Positions 9,901 to 18,213 of a stretch of 64,000 bases of DNA are shown in pieces. Source of the DNA: Candidatus Comchoanobacter bicostacola. GTDB lineage: Bacteria; Pseudomonadota; Gammaproteobacteria; Comchoanobacterales; Comchoanobacteraceae. A program made the position numbers and the translations under genes. Location of the stretch: positions 488,108 to 552,107 of the forward strand of contig NZ_CP092900.1 in assembly GCF_024172705.1 (NCBI RefSeq), read 5' to 3'. How positions within the stretch are numbered: the first letter of the stretch is position 1; the number at the start of each line of letters is the position of its first letter. The notes beneath the pieces are model-generated. The model did not search any database. It saw nothing but the letters and a program-made list of their open reading frames with translations, and had not been told where the DNA came from.

Positions 9901-10201
9901 CAAGACAGCCTTTGAAGTTGATCCATTGTGGTTAATTAAGTGTGCATCTAGAAGGCAAAAATGGATTGATCAAAGTCAATCATTAAACCTATATGTAGCT
10001 AATGTATCGGGTAAGAAGTTAGATAATATCTATAAATCTGCATGGCAGATGGGTTTGAAAACGACTTATTACTTGCGTGCAGTGGGGGCAAGTGATGGTG
10101 AAAAATCAACCATCCATGATGGAAAGTTAAACAAAGTGAAACGTGAAGATGAGCCTCAATTCTGTTCGGTTGAAGATCCAGATTGTGAAGCTTGTCAGTA
10201 A
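6911..10201 (+). CDS. nrdA: Ribonucleoside-diphosphate reductase class Ia, alpha subunit, with N-terminal extension
   Basis: A 1096-residue catalytic subunit that reduces NDPs to dNDPs. An ATP-cone begins near residue 179 (YEVIKRDGAVVSFDQERI) and a second, weaker cone-like segment follows near 280-330. Catalytic features are visible: first active-site Cys in RPQLSSCFLL, NLCTEI with the thiyl-radical Cys, second disulfide Cys in VCNLGSINL, the radical-transfer Tyr pair in TTYYLRAVGAS, and the C-terminal relay cysteines DCEACQ. The ATG has AAAGGAG nine bases upstream. Residues 1-170 precede the first cone and match no NrdA region I know, making the protein longer than the E. coli one (about 760). 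nrdB starts 19 bases downstream, and two NrdR boxes lie upstream. Confidence 0.96.
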   Translation: MSEVVKDKQEFWQAWPKDLQDLCSVIQITVPAPLVKQINAALEACENEDEKRLVQPLSLLHKMLADVAYIQLHEFLYRVMLYICSKMPGEQYPSGQNVPNEFLLVAIDRTTFDIRVLAQNLVISEQRLLNPITKKAFHLKDQQRVFALIQGKGLEMSASEDQKGNDEPTYYAGFSPDRYEVIKRDGAVVSFDQERIKNVIRKALLASDVNTESLDEVATDVAFQTIRAIKDLRPNGGVVHIEEIQNCVEQAFEGSGNRDVMFNFMEYRKKRANERDEIQTGYEPAIKIKSPDGTVKSLDKAGLLSFLKKLATGLAGIDCDIVVDMAYKNLYSGIDYHGVNSALIMVTRPLVEQDPNYSYFAARLLKHKLSEEVLSFFQNKDIQLKDPDFDYSKLLSDYVHRGVEHGYLSEDLLKFDLVRLSKAIKCDRDNQFSFFGLQTLYDRYFIHHKGTRIEMPQILFMRVAMGLALGEGRAKNKRAIEYYNQISTFSYMCATPTLFNSGTQRPQLSSCFLLDVEDSIEGIGQYILKQAKISQCSGGVGTSWTKVRASGSWIKGTNGRSSGVVPFLNMADATAIAVNQGGKRKGAVCAYLETWHLDIYDFLDLRKNSGDDRRRTHDMNTANWIPDLFMKRVIEKESWTLFSPDEVPNLINTYGTDFEAEYVKYEALAREGKIMSKTVEANHLWRKMLSMLYETGHPWMTYKCPSNIRNPQSHVGDIHSSNLCTEITLNTSKDEVAVCNLGSINLERHVLAQPVENTQITAANGLINEEMLIKTIRTAVRMLDNVIDMNYYSVPEAENSNMKHRPVGMGMMGFQEMLYRLGISYDTDEAVELADQLMEFISYHAIDTSVELAKERGFYSTYRGSLWDRGILPIDSIELLRKHRGTLLDMDNKSMLCWKSLREKMKLYGMRNSNVMAIAPTATIANISNTSQSIEPTYMNLAVKSTLSGEFTVVNKYLVADLRKLGLWDDVMVKELKYYNGSIQQIDRIPAEIRARYKTAFEVDPLWLIKCASRRQKWIDQSQSLNLYVANVSGKKLDNIYKSAWQMGLKTTYYLRAVGASDGEKSTIHDGKLNKVKREDEPQFCSVEDPDCEACQ

Positions 10202-10220
10202 ATTAAATTGGAGTACATAA

Positions 10221-11306
10221 ATGAATGATGTAAAAGATGTTGCCGGTCTAGGTGAGATAAAACTAGGCGCTGGTCGAAAGAGTCTTAAAGACACGATGGT
10301 TATTAATTCACATAAGCGTGCAAAAGACCAAGGTGGTGAAAATGATGTGAATCAATTATTCCCAATCGTACATAAATTTGCGTGGGATAAATATCGTGAT
10401 ACCTGTAAGAATGCATGGTTCCCGTATGAAATAGCCATGGTTAGGGATATTGAGCAGTGGTCAACACTGGGTGAGCATGAGCGTGAGATCTTTGAGCGGA
10501 CATTAGGCTTTTTAAGCACAGCAGACTCATTGGTTGCTAACAACCTTGTGTTAGGTATGTACAAACATATTACTAGCCCTGAGTGTCGCTTGTTCTTGTT
10601 GAGGCAAGCATTCGAAGAAGCGGTTCATATGGAGTCTTATACCTACATTGTACAGTCTTTAGGACTTGATGAAGCTAAGATTTTCAATATGTATCGTGAG
10701 ATTAAGTCCATGGCAGATAAGGCAAACTGGTCTGTTCAGTTTACACGTGCATTATCTGATCCAGGCTTCCAGACTGGAACATTAGAAAACGACCAAAAGT
10801 TGCTAAGAGACTTAATCGCATTCTACTTAGTATTTGAAGGTTTATTCTTCTATGTAGGGTTTGTTCAAGTACTGTCATTAGGTCGACGAAACTTAATGCC
10901 AGGTTCTTGTGAGCAGATTCAGTATATCTTCCGTGATGAATCAATGCATTTGAACTTTGGTGTAGACTTGGTTAACCAAATCATCAAAGAATGCCCAGAG
11001 TTATGGACTGAAGACTTCCAGAAGGAAGTGAGACAGATCATTAAAGAAGGTGTAGCGCTTGAGTATGCATATGCTGAAGATACAATGCCAAATCCGGTTC
11101 TGGGTTTGAACAAAGAAATGTTCAAAGATTATTTGCAGTATATTGGTAATAGACGATTACAGCAGGTTGGTCTAGAAGAGGAGTGGCCAGGTGCAGAGAA
11201 CCCATTCCCTTGGATGAGTGAAATAATTGACCTCAAAAAAGAGAAAAACTTCTTTGAAACTCGAGTAACAGAATACCAAACAGGTGGCGCACTTGAGTGG
11301 GATTAA
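10221..11306 (+). CDS. nrdB: Ribonucleoside-diphosphate reductase class Ia, beta subunit
   Basis: A 361-residue ferritin-like radical subunit. Iron ligands and the radical tyrosine are readable: Asp in STADSLVANN, then EEAVHMESY, where the spacing E-x-x-H-x-x-x-Y places Tyr at the E. coli Y122 position, Glu in FEGLFFYVGF, and ESMHLNFG. The Tyr is kept, unlike chlamydial class Ic beta subunits which have Phe. The gene follows nrdA by 19 bases with GGAG before the ATG, so it is in one transcript under the NrdR boxes. The ccmA-like gene begins only 12 bases after the stop. Confidence 0.96.
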   Translation: MNDVKDVAGLGEIKLGAGRKSLKDTMVINSHKRAKDQGGENDVNQLFPIVHKFAWDKYRDTCKNAWFPYEIAMVRDIEQWSTLGEHEREIFERTLGFLSTADSLVANNLVLGMYKHITSPECRLFLLRQAFEEAVHMESYTYIVQSLGLDEAKIFNMYREIKSMADKANWSVQFTRALSDPGFQTGTLENDQKLLRDLIAFYLVFEGLFFYVGFVQVLSLGRRNLMPGSCEQIQYIFRDESMHLNFGVDLVNQIIKECPELWTEDFQKEVRQIIKEGVALEYAYAEDTMPNPVLGLNKEMFKDYLQYIGNRRLQQVGLEEEWPGAENPFPWMSEIIDLKKEKNFFETRVTEYQTGGALEWD

Positions 11307-11318
11307 TTCACTTACTTT

Positions 11319-11891
11319 GTGACTGATTACTTATTAAAAGCAGCATGTATTCCATTGCATCCAACACAGGAGGCAAGACATGCTGCTTTTTGTCTTTATC
11401 CCGGTGAATGTATTCATTTAAAAGGGCGAAATGGTGCAGGAAAGTCAACATTCTTAAAAGCACTTGCTGGCTATTATCATGATGAGTTGTTTTGGCTGGA
11501 TAGTGATCAGAGCCTATGGATTCCTGACAATGATTATATTGCTAGTGGGTTAACTGCACGTAATTACTTAAAGTATATGCAGTATTTTATGCTGGGTGAG
11601 AGTGCTGAGGATCCACTATATACGATTATTAACTTTGATTTAGATGCGGATGTTGCACAATTGTCTTTAGGTCAAAAGCAACAGTTAAATTTATGTCAGT
11701 TATATCTATCAAAAGCAAAGGTCTGGCTATTGGATGAGCCTGATCGTGGTTTAGATCAGGATGCTTCAAATATACTTGAGTCTTTGATTGAAGGCCATAT
11801 CAAAAAGGGTGGTGGCGCAGTTGTCTCAACACACTCAAATAATCTTTTTAAAACATCGTCTCCATGTATACGTTTATTAAACTTGAGCTAG
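11319..11891 (+). CDS. ccmA: Cytochrome c biogenesis ATP-binding export protein CcmA
   Basis: A 190-residue ABC ATPase. Walker A is GRNGAGKST near residue 38, the signature is LSLGQKQQL, Walker B is VWLLDEPDRGL, and the switch His is in VVSTHSNN. Size and the compact form fit CcmA, the ATPase of the CcmABCD heme-handling exporter on the cytoplasmic side of the inner membrane. The start is GTG at 11319 with no strong ribosome binding site. Its 3' end overlaps ccmB by 28 bases, implying translational coupling. It follows nrdB by 12 bases, an unusual neighbour. The rest of the ccm genes are not in the window. Confidence 0.82.
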   Translation: MTDYLLKAACIPLHPTQEARHAAFCLYPGECIHLKGRNGAGKSTFLKALAGYYHDELFWLDSDQSLWIPDNDYIASGLTARNYLKYMQYFMLGESAEDPLYTIINFDLDADVAQLSLGQKQQLNLCQLYLSKAKVWLLDEPDRGLDQDASNILESLIEGHIKKGGGAVVSTHSNNLFKTSSPCIRLLNLS

Positions 11892-12436
11892 TACATATTC
11901 GTCATTATCAGTGGCAAATAGCATCACTGATTATGCTGTGGTGTGTGGTGTTAGTGACATTAATAGAAGAGGTAAGGTATTCATTTAACATTATTTGGAT
12001 GTTATTACCGTTATGGGTATTAGCCATGCAACCGCTTTTATCACAATTATATAATGGTAGTATGCAGCAGCTTATTTTAGCTTGTGTTGATACGCGTCTT
12101 ATACGTTATAAATCTTTGGTGCACTCTATGTTTTTGTCGCTACCATTTGCGGTCATATTTGGGATTGGTACATTTCACTTAGTAGGTGGGATCACTCTTT
12201 TTTTGGTACTTGATCTTATGCTAAAGATAATGACAATCATTATGAGTGCTACACAAAAGATTGCACATTTACTTTTTGCTCAAGCATTATTTGTGCCATT
12301 GATTTTCCCTCTGATTTTACTGGGGATGATGTCTTCTCAATCTACGCATGTCTTAGAGTTATTATTTGGGGTATGGTTATTATGTTTAGGTTATTATCCT
12401 AAATTTTTACGTCTTGCTATTAGGGTAGGTCTCTAA
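11864..12436 (+). CDS. ccmB: Heme exporter membrane subunit CcmB (short)
   Basis: A 190-residue polytopic protein with about six hydrophobic segments. The N-terminus FIKLELVHIRHYQW corresponds to the FxRELxLxxR start of CcmB, and position and overlap with ccmA support the call. CcmB is normally about 220 residues. Here the central Gly-rich loop and C-terminus are reduced (LLFAQALFVPLIFPLILLGM is the recognisable core). CcmAB release holo-CcmE from CcmC during cytochrome c maturation. Sequence similarity is modest, so the assignment leans partly on context. Confidence 0.75.
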   Translation: MYTFIKLELVHIRHYQWQIASLIMLWCVVLVTLIEEVRYSFNIIWMLLPLWVLAMQPLLSQLYNGSMQQLILACVDTRLIRYKSLVHSMFLSLPFAVIFGIGTFHLVGGITLFLVLDLMLKIMTIIMSATQKIAHLLFAQALFVPLIFPLILLGMMSSQSTHVLELLFGVWLLCLGYYPKFLRLAIRVGL

Positions 12437-12694
12437 AGATTATAATGCACATTTATGCCATCATCATTAGATTTATTTCAAAAATATAGCAGTAAGTGTG
12501 TGGGGGGGCTGTGTCCCGTTAAGGGTATGTTTTATTACTTAGCAGAGTCAACTCATGTTAACGGCAGGTGTTTCCTATAGCCACAACCATTTGTTTGATG
12601 AAAACAAGCCTGATTCAGTCGGTAGCTTTGAGGGACATCTGGGTATTAGAAAGGCGGCTTAGGTTGTTCATATTTTATGCGGATTTCTTACTAT
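12437..12694 (+). other. Intergenic with a short relic frame
   Basis: A 35-residue frame at 12555-12662 begins MLTAGVSYSHNHLFDE and reads like a piece of an outer-membrane or secreted protein, but it has no ribosome binding site and no recognisable family. Probably a relic. Nothing else is seen. Confidence 0.3.
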
Positions 12695-13753
12695 CTATAA
12701 TAGACGGATTTGGTGCTTATGAAGAATATCAATAATTTCTCTTTGCTCTGAGTGATTACCTGCAATTAATATATTACAGTCTAAATCTTGTTTTTTTGTT
12801 TCCCAGTGTACTACTATGATACCTTTTTGTGTCTTGGGGCTGTAAAAAATATTATGACTCTTATTCACAGATTCAATTTGTTTCAGGGTTTTTACTCTAA
12901 ACTTTCGATATACCCACTGTGTTATATTAAGCCGGTGTGCAAGCATACAGGGGTATGTGCTTCCTCCAAACCTAGGATTACATTCTAGGACAGCAAATTT
13001 TCCTGAATCCCGCTGTAACAGATCCAAACTTAAAGGGCCTCTAAGACCCTGTTTATATAACCCTTTAACTAGATGATTGTATTGTGTAAGTGTATGCTTA
13101 TCAATACGGGCAGGGCAGCAACCTGCCCATGAAAAGTCTTCATTAATAAACATGGTTGTTGCCCCTATAAAAGTGTAGCCTTGTGATGTTATTTCATACT
13201 GTAAACTCAGACTTGATTGAATATCCTCAATCAATTCTTGTACATGTAATGGCGTATGTGTCGGAATGCTTTTTAAGCAAGCTAATGATTGAACATAATA
13301 ATTTCCACTGCCTGCGGAACTGGTATTTGTTTTCAACATTACCGGGCGATCTATGCATTTAATTTGTGTCACACAGTCATAGTATGTAGTATTAGGGTGC
13401 TCAACACCGTGTTTTTTTGCGAATTGTAAAAAGTTTTTTTTGTTATCAAAGTATGCAGCTGCAAAAGAATCGTTTTTTTTGCTGTAGTTAGATAATTCAA
13501 ATCCATTGGGTAAAGTTTGCTGTTGATCTGCATAGAAAATATTCTGACTAACACTTAATCCGCAGGCCTTATAATGCTGCTTTAACCACTCATAGTCAGA
13601 TTTTTTGCCAGGTGATATTTGTACAATATCTTGTGTTTTAGATAAACACAGCGCAGTAAGTGTAAAATCTTTGACTTTTGCTCTAGCATTGCTGTTTATA
13701 TCTGAGTGCTCCTGATAATAAGGCTTAGAGTTGTGATAGAAATAAGTGTGCAT
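12695..13753 (-). CDS. ATP-grasp family ligase
   Basis: A 352-residue protein starting at ATG 13753, preceded by AAAGGGA; the frame is open 12 codons further but without a ribosome binding site. The C-terminal half has the ATP-grasp pattern: a nucleotide-binding Lys strand (RPVMLKTNTSSAGSGNYYV), then VQELIEDIQ, then the metal-binding strand AVLECNPRFGGSTYPCML with the Glu-x-Asn pair. The N-terminal part carries a preATP-grasp-like region. Such enzymes join a carboxylate to an amine through an acyl-phosphate, as in carboxylate-amine ligases. Substrate is unknown and no pathway partner is adjacent. It stands alone on the minus strand. Confidence 0.75.
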   Translation of the reverse strand: MHTYFYHNSKPYYQEHSDINSNARAKVKDFTLTALCLSKTQDIVQISPGKKSDYEWLKQHYKACGLSVSQNIFYADQQQTLPNGFELSNYSKKNDSFAAAYFDNKKNFLQFAKKHGVEHPNTTYYDCVTQIKCIDRPVMLKTNTSSAGSGNYYVQSLACLKSIPTHTPLHVQELIEDIQSSLSLQYEITSQGYTFIGATTMFINEDFSWAGCCPARIDKHTLTQYNHLVKGLYKQGLRGPLSLDLLQRDSGKFAVLECNPRFGGSTYPCMLAHRLNITQWVYRKFRVKTLKQIESVNKSHNIFYSPKTQKGIIVVHWETKKQDLDCNILIAGNHSEQREIIDILHKHQIRLL

Positions 13754-13897
13754 GATAAATTCCCTTTCAATAGTTTTTATTTTATACAAATATAATGTTT
13801 GTCAGATTTTTTTTGCAAAAGTCAATGCAGCATTCGACACAGAGTATGTGTTCCTTCTTAGGGTAAGCTAGTTTCTAATATTTTTGTTACTGTATAA

Positions 13898-14098
13898 CAG
13901 TTAAAACTACAAATAGAACTGCATAAGAAATGCTCAAAGGTTCCTTTACCTCTTGTTAAAGACGAAATTAAGACTATGATGCTTAAGCAAAGCATTGCAG
14001 CACTACGATGTGTACAAAAAGGAAAGTGGGATATAAGTCAGTTTAAAGGCGAAGCTGAAATATTACTTGATGAGCCAATAAAACGAATAGAGTTTTAA
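13898..14098 (+). pseudogene. Relic reading frame
   Basis: An open frame of 66 codons directly after a TAA, translating to QLKLQIELHKKCSKVPLPLV...DEPIKRIEF. The first ATG comes only at codon 27 and no ribosome binding site is seen. The last part shows faint similarity to the product of the frameshifted gene at 15375-15885 (QCLRWHL...KFKKQF). Probably the 3' end of a lost gene. Confidence 0.3.
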
Positions 14099-14221
14099 AA
14101 GAAAGCTTGAGGTTAAGCGCTTTAGTGCTAGATAGATAAGCTTTTCAAGATTCAGATCCGTGCTTCGTATCTACAAATACTCATCCATATACGCACTTCT
14201 GTTGGGTAGTTTAGTATCTAC

Positions 14222-14400
14222 TGTATAAAAAGCAATATGTTCTCTATCTCAAGAGATAAGCGGGGAGGGGGCTCATTATCATTAGAGCTTACAGAATTGC
14301 ACAACTACATAGGTTTATTTTCCTAAAAAGGGCATTAATCGTAATCTTACTCTTTCAATTAACCTCTTAATCTCATGAGCATATATTTTTAAGTTAGTAA
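14222..14400 (-). pseudogene. Second decayed copy of an F-box-like gene
   Basis: The minus strand encodes EPPPRLSLEIENILLF, matching EPPPRLPIEIREHIAHI of the pseudogene at 16047-16757. The DNA on both sides also aligns (a shared ggagggggctc and aatcgtaatcttact on the plus strand). Several stops interrupt the frame. It is the remnant of a duplicate. Confidence 0.6.
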
Positions 14401-14538
14401 ATCAAATTAAACTGACGCTAAAGTTCTCCCTAGTTTTTTAAACTGTACCGAGAATGATTAAATGTTATAGAGGCCAACTACTCAGCGTCTATATCCATGA
14501 CGTAGCATCAATAAGTCTACTGATGAACGCTTCAATAG

Positions 14539-14898
14539 ACTAGAGCCAAAGGATTTGTTATTGTAATTACATATAATAAAGGTATAGGGTATGAGAAGAA
14601 GGCCATTAAAAGAAGAAGTGAGCGTCAAGGTTTGCATGCTGCTGCTCGTCAAGGTAGTTTAGAGGCTGTTAATAGCTTAATTAATGCAGGTGCTAACATT
14701 AATCTAAGCGATGTCCATGGTCAAACCCCACTCCATATCGCAGCAGAAAGAGGTAGCCGAGAAATCGTTAAAGCGCTTATAGATGAAGGTGCTAAGGTTG
14801 ATCAGCCAACTACAAGTGGTACAATCTCTCTCTATATCGCAGCACAGAAAGGCTACGTAGAAGTCATTAAAGCGCTTATAGCTGAAGGTGCTATTTAA
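14539..14898 (+). pseudogene. Ankyrin-repeat fragment
   Basis: Two clear ankyrin repeats of 33 residues (GQTPLHIAAERGSREIVKAL, then SLYIAAQKGYVEVIKALIAEGA), preceded by a partial repeat LHAAARQGSLEAVNSLINAGAN. The frame is open from 14539 but has no ATG and no ribosome binding site; TTG at 14632 is the first possible start. It stops at 14898 mid-repeat, while a frame shifted by one continues downstream (14888-15208). This looks like a 5'-truncated, frameshifted ankyrin effector gene. Ankyrin repeats mediate protein binding and are common in proteins sent into eukaryotic hosts. Confidence 0.65.
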
Positions 14899-15208
14899 AC
14901 ATGCTATGGCTCTCTTAAGAACTGAAGTAAAAACTGAAGATCTTTCAGAATACCCCAAGTCCTTATATGCAAGGTTAGATGCATTATCTGTTGTGCATAA
15001 GATATGGACGTTAAGTCGTAACAAGAAGATACTAATAACTGATATAGGCGCGGTTCATTACTCAGATGTAGAAAGAGAAATTCGGGAGTACATCGAAAAA
15101 AGGAATGCCTTGAGACATGATGAGGTTGTACTAAAGAAAGTTGCAGATATTGCAAAAGACTTACTTTCAAGACTTTTTGTAAGAGAGGGCGCTGCTGCGC
15201 CCAAATAA
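14888..15208 (+). CDS. Unknown small protein, perhaps the C-terminus of the ankyrin gene
   Basis: An open frame of 106 codons from GTG 14888 (or ATG 14906), overlapping the end of the ankyrin fragment by 11 bases in a frame one base away. The product is helical and charged (VEREIREYIEKRNALRHDEV) and ends REGAAAPK, with no recognised domain. No ribosome binding site precedes it, so it is more likely the detached 3' part of the ankyrin gene than an independent gene. Confidence 0.4.
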   Translation: MLFKHAMALLRTEVKTEDLSEYPKSLYARLDALSVVHKIWTLSRNKKILITDIGAVHYSDVEREIREYIEKRNALRHDEVVLKKVADIAKDLLSRLFVREGAAAPK

Positions 15209-15374
15209 CTAGGGAAGGTTAGGGGGAGTATCTATGCGCAACACTAGAATCATCGAAGAAAGTAACTCAAAACGATTGCGATTTAGAGGTTGTTTTGACC
15301 GATCAAATGTTATCCTCTAAAGGGTGTAAATAACGACTTAGCCCTCTGGAACGATTGTTGCATCAAAGCCTGTA

Positions 15375-15885
15375 TTATAATGCTGTTAGCGTCAGCTCTT
15401 CAGATTGCGCTACTAGTGCAGGTTTTTCGCTAGCAACTTCTTCTTTAACCACTGTAAACGCATTCAAAACATTAGCTGCTGCAAATCCAACATCCAATTT
15501 ACATTGTAGTTTATTGATCAACATATCCTGTCGGCGATTAATTCCTATCTGAGAAATATTAGATATCTTAATCTTAGTTGCACTAACTCTTGCCATCTTA
15601 CGAGTAATAAATTGTTTCTTAAATTTTGGTAGCGTGAGCATGTTAAGATAAGCTTCTACTGAAAGACCTTGCAAATATTTTGGCAGATCTTTACTTTGCA
15701 TATAAGATAAGTGCCAACGAAGACACTGAAATGATTCAGTGGCTAATTTTTCTTCAACCAATCTCTTCATTGTTGCAAGAAGCATAGGAAAAGAAGTTGC
15801 ATTAGCAACTGCAGAGCGCTTTTTAAAAGCTTTAATACCGGCGGAAACTTCTTTTTTTAATTGTATTATTTTTTGATCTTGACAT
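15375..15885 (-). pseudogene. Unknown gene split by a one-base shift in an A7 run
   Basis: From ATG at 15885 the product begins MSRSKNNTIKK and then runs out of frame at a run of seven A on the coding strand (15852-15858). With six A the frame continues as EVSAGIKAFKKRSAVANAT into the long open frame that ends at 15375 (total about 170 residues). The downstream part has an internal ATG at 15785. The protein is helical, basic at the N-terminus, with LVEEKLATESFQCLRWHLSY; no known family. Either a decayed gene or one read by slippage on the A-run. No ribosome binding site is evident. Confidence 0.45.
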
Positions 15886-16046
15886 AATTATTTCTATTAT
15901 TATTAGTAGTTTACCCTACTATAATAAAATATAAGGGACTTGTAAAGTAGAAGAGGGCAGTTTGCCTAGCGCCTAATGAATTAAAGTGCAGCGACACTGG
16001 CTGATATTTACTCGTGAACCAATATTGGTGAATATGCAGAGTGCAT

Positions 16047-16757
16047 TTAGTAGCTATAAAACTGATTCCTATGCGCTCTAGCGGATAGTTGAGGGCCCAC
16101 AGCATAACGATAATAGTATATGTGAGCAATGTGTTCTCTTATCTCAATAGGTAGGCGAGGAGGGGGCTCGATTTCATCAGTTTTTAAAGAGTTGAATAAC
16201 CTAATAGATTTATTTTCAAACAATAGTGTTAATCGTAATCTTACTATATCAGCTAACTGCTCAATCTCGCTTATACCCTCTGTTAATATATCTTTTCTAC
16301 CTTTCAATAGGCTAACCAATGGTAATTTATTAATGCCTGTTAATTTAAGTTCTGCTATAGACTTCTCAAATTTTTTAAATTGTTTATAGAGTCAGCGAAT
16401 GTAACACTTTTGTCGCTTAATGACTCTTGAATGCTAGGGTTGGCTAATATTGCTTGAAAATAAGGTTTTCTTATTATGTTCATGGTTAAATTTGGAAGCA
16501 AGTGCTTAGTCTCAAAGTACAGCATCAAACCAGGTGTTTTGACTGTTTGACAAATTTGATTTTGAGACATTGTATGAAGTAAACTATCGCGATTAAACAA
16601 GTCTGAAAATGGCAAATAATAGCTATTGGTAAGCATACGGTGTACAGCTAGTCCAGCCCGCCCATTAGTCCTTACAACATTTTCTAATTCTTTGCATGCA
16701 AAAGTTCTTTCAGCACAAAATAAGAAGATAGATTGCGCTCTTAGGAAAGATAATCAA
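16047..16757 (-). pseudogene. Broken F-box-like effector gene
   Basis: Two minus-strand frames belong together. The first (open from about 16757, ATG 16636) contains SIFLFCAERTFACKE and SYYLPFSDLFNRDS and stops at 16355. The second, offset by one base, begins YKQFKKFEKSIAELKLTGIN and stops at 16047. The junction is near 16380. The second part carries EPPPRLPIEIREHIAHIYYY, resembling the LPxEI start of F-box domains. FLFCAER near the N-terminus matches the FLLCxER motif found in the LRR proteins and in the gene at 63495. A second copy is decayed at 14222-14400. F-box effectors recruit host SCF ubiquitin ligases; whether this one did is inference. Confidence 0.6.
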
Positions 16758-17054
16758 AAGTTAAGCTATAATGTAGTAAGAAACAGTGCGTTACAGTAAA
16801 TAGTGCTCGTGCATCGAAAAATGATGCAAAATAATTAATCTCGATCTCACGCCTTATGAACAATTCGTTGAAAGCAAGGACAATAAGGGGAGAAAATGCG
16901 GATATGATATGAATGCCAATAGCGCCAGTAATTTATATTACCGGCATTAATATTGGAGGCTTAATTCTTTTTTATTACCTATTACTTCATTTATTGATTT
17001 TAGTTATTAGTTTTATTAAGCTATTGATGATTACAGATAAAAGAGAGAAAGTTT
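16758..17054. other. Intergenic, no gene seen
   Basis: AT-rich spacer upstream of the membrane-protein gene at 17055. No open frame or RNA gene is recognised. It must contain that gene's promoter. Confidence 0.4.
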
Positions 17055-18062
17055 ATGGAAAAACTAAAAATTTGGAGCTGTGTTAAGCAGTGGCTATTGT
17101 TTACACTTAAGAATTATTTTCGTATATGGGGATGCATTTTATTGCTAGCGGCACCATGTATCATACTTTTGGGGATGTGGGCATGGCTTAGATTTTTTGC
17201 AGCTCAATTTACGATGCCTGTAATTGAAGGTGTAATAAAAATGATCTTGGTTCTATCTATAATGGCTATTGGCTTTGGAAAGGCTACCTTGTACATTTAC
17301 CGGGCTGAAAAAGGATTCGTTAAAAGTTGGGTTTCGAATACGATTCGAAAATATGCAATCGATTGGAAGTATCATTTACTCGTTTCTACACCTGTCGTAT
17401 TACTAACATCTTATTCTGTGCTATTTTTAGTGGCCTCTATACCATTACTTCCTATGCTAATTTTATTCGCTATACCATCACTTCTGGTTGCCCTAGGGCG
17501 AATGATACTAAAAATATACCGCTCAGAGCCTGTCATGTTAAAAGAAGATATTAAGTTTGCATTCAAAAATGATATGTGGTGGAAGTCAATTGTATTTTAT
17601 ATAGTGTTGATTATAGGCGGTGCACTTTGTGCTTTGACGCCTGGAAGTTTCATATATTATTTGAGCGGCATGCTAATTGATAATGATGTTATAAAGATTT
17701 TACCCCTCGGCATGGCTGTTTTAATACTTGTTTATTTGTATGTATCTTGGTTTCCTGCAATGATATTTTTAAGCGATAGTAAAGCAGGTCCTATTGATGC
17801 TTTAAGCAAATCTACTTGGTCAGTCAGAAAAGCAGGATTCTTTCGTATATTGAGTGTTTTTCTTATAAGTATTGCCGTTGCAATTGCTGTAAGCCAATTC
17901 TTGACCGTTCTATTTAAGCTATTGGCAATTAAACATGATAAAGTTGATCTAGCTAGTTTAGCTGTAAAATACTTAATGCTCCCTCCTACTATTGCGCTAC
18001 CGGTAGTTATTTATGAACAAATAACACAGAAACAATCTAATGAGCTAAGCTCTAGTCAATAA
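17055..18062 (+). CDS. Polytopic inner-membrane protein of unknown function
   Basis: A 335-residue protein with about six hydrophobic helices (around residues 22-46, 57-80, 110-145, 178-205, 215-240, 265-290). GAGAAAG precedes the ATG. Short amphipathic loops such as FVKSWVSNTIRKYAIDW and GPIDALSKSTWSVRKAGFFR separate paired segments. The latter, with Ala-Leu-x-x-S-x-x-x-x-x-K, recalls the repeated loop of DUF975/YciC-like membrane proteins, but similarity is only of general pattern. It stands alone, followed by an unknown gene 151 bases downstream. Confidence 0.65.
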   Translation: MEKLKIWSCVKQWLLFTLKNYFRIWGCILLLAAPCIILLGMWAWLRFFAAQFTMPVIEGVIKMILVLSIMAIGFGKATLYIYRAEKGFVKSWVSNTIRKYAIDWKYHLLVSTPVVLLTSYSVLFLVASIPLLPMLILFAIPSLLVALGRMILKIYRSEPVMLKEDIKFAFKNDMWWKSIVFYIVLIIGGALCALTPGSFIYYLSGMLIDNDVIKILPLGMAVLILVYLYVSWFPAMIFLSDSKAGPIDALSKSTWSVRKAGFFRILSVFLISIAVAIAVSQFLTVLFKLLAIKHDKVDLASLAVKYLMLPPTIALPVVIYEQITQKQSNELSSSQ

Positions 18063-18213
18063 ACATTTAATCAACTGTGCTCTATTAAAGGTATCGTATG
18101 CCCTAATGTGTTAATCAGGGTTTAAATTAGCTCTGTCTAAATAAGAATCTTGTTGAGAAAATGAATACCATTATTAGCTGCAAGGTACACAAAATTGACT
18201 TTTAGAGCCTTAA

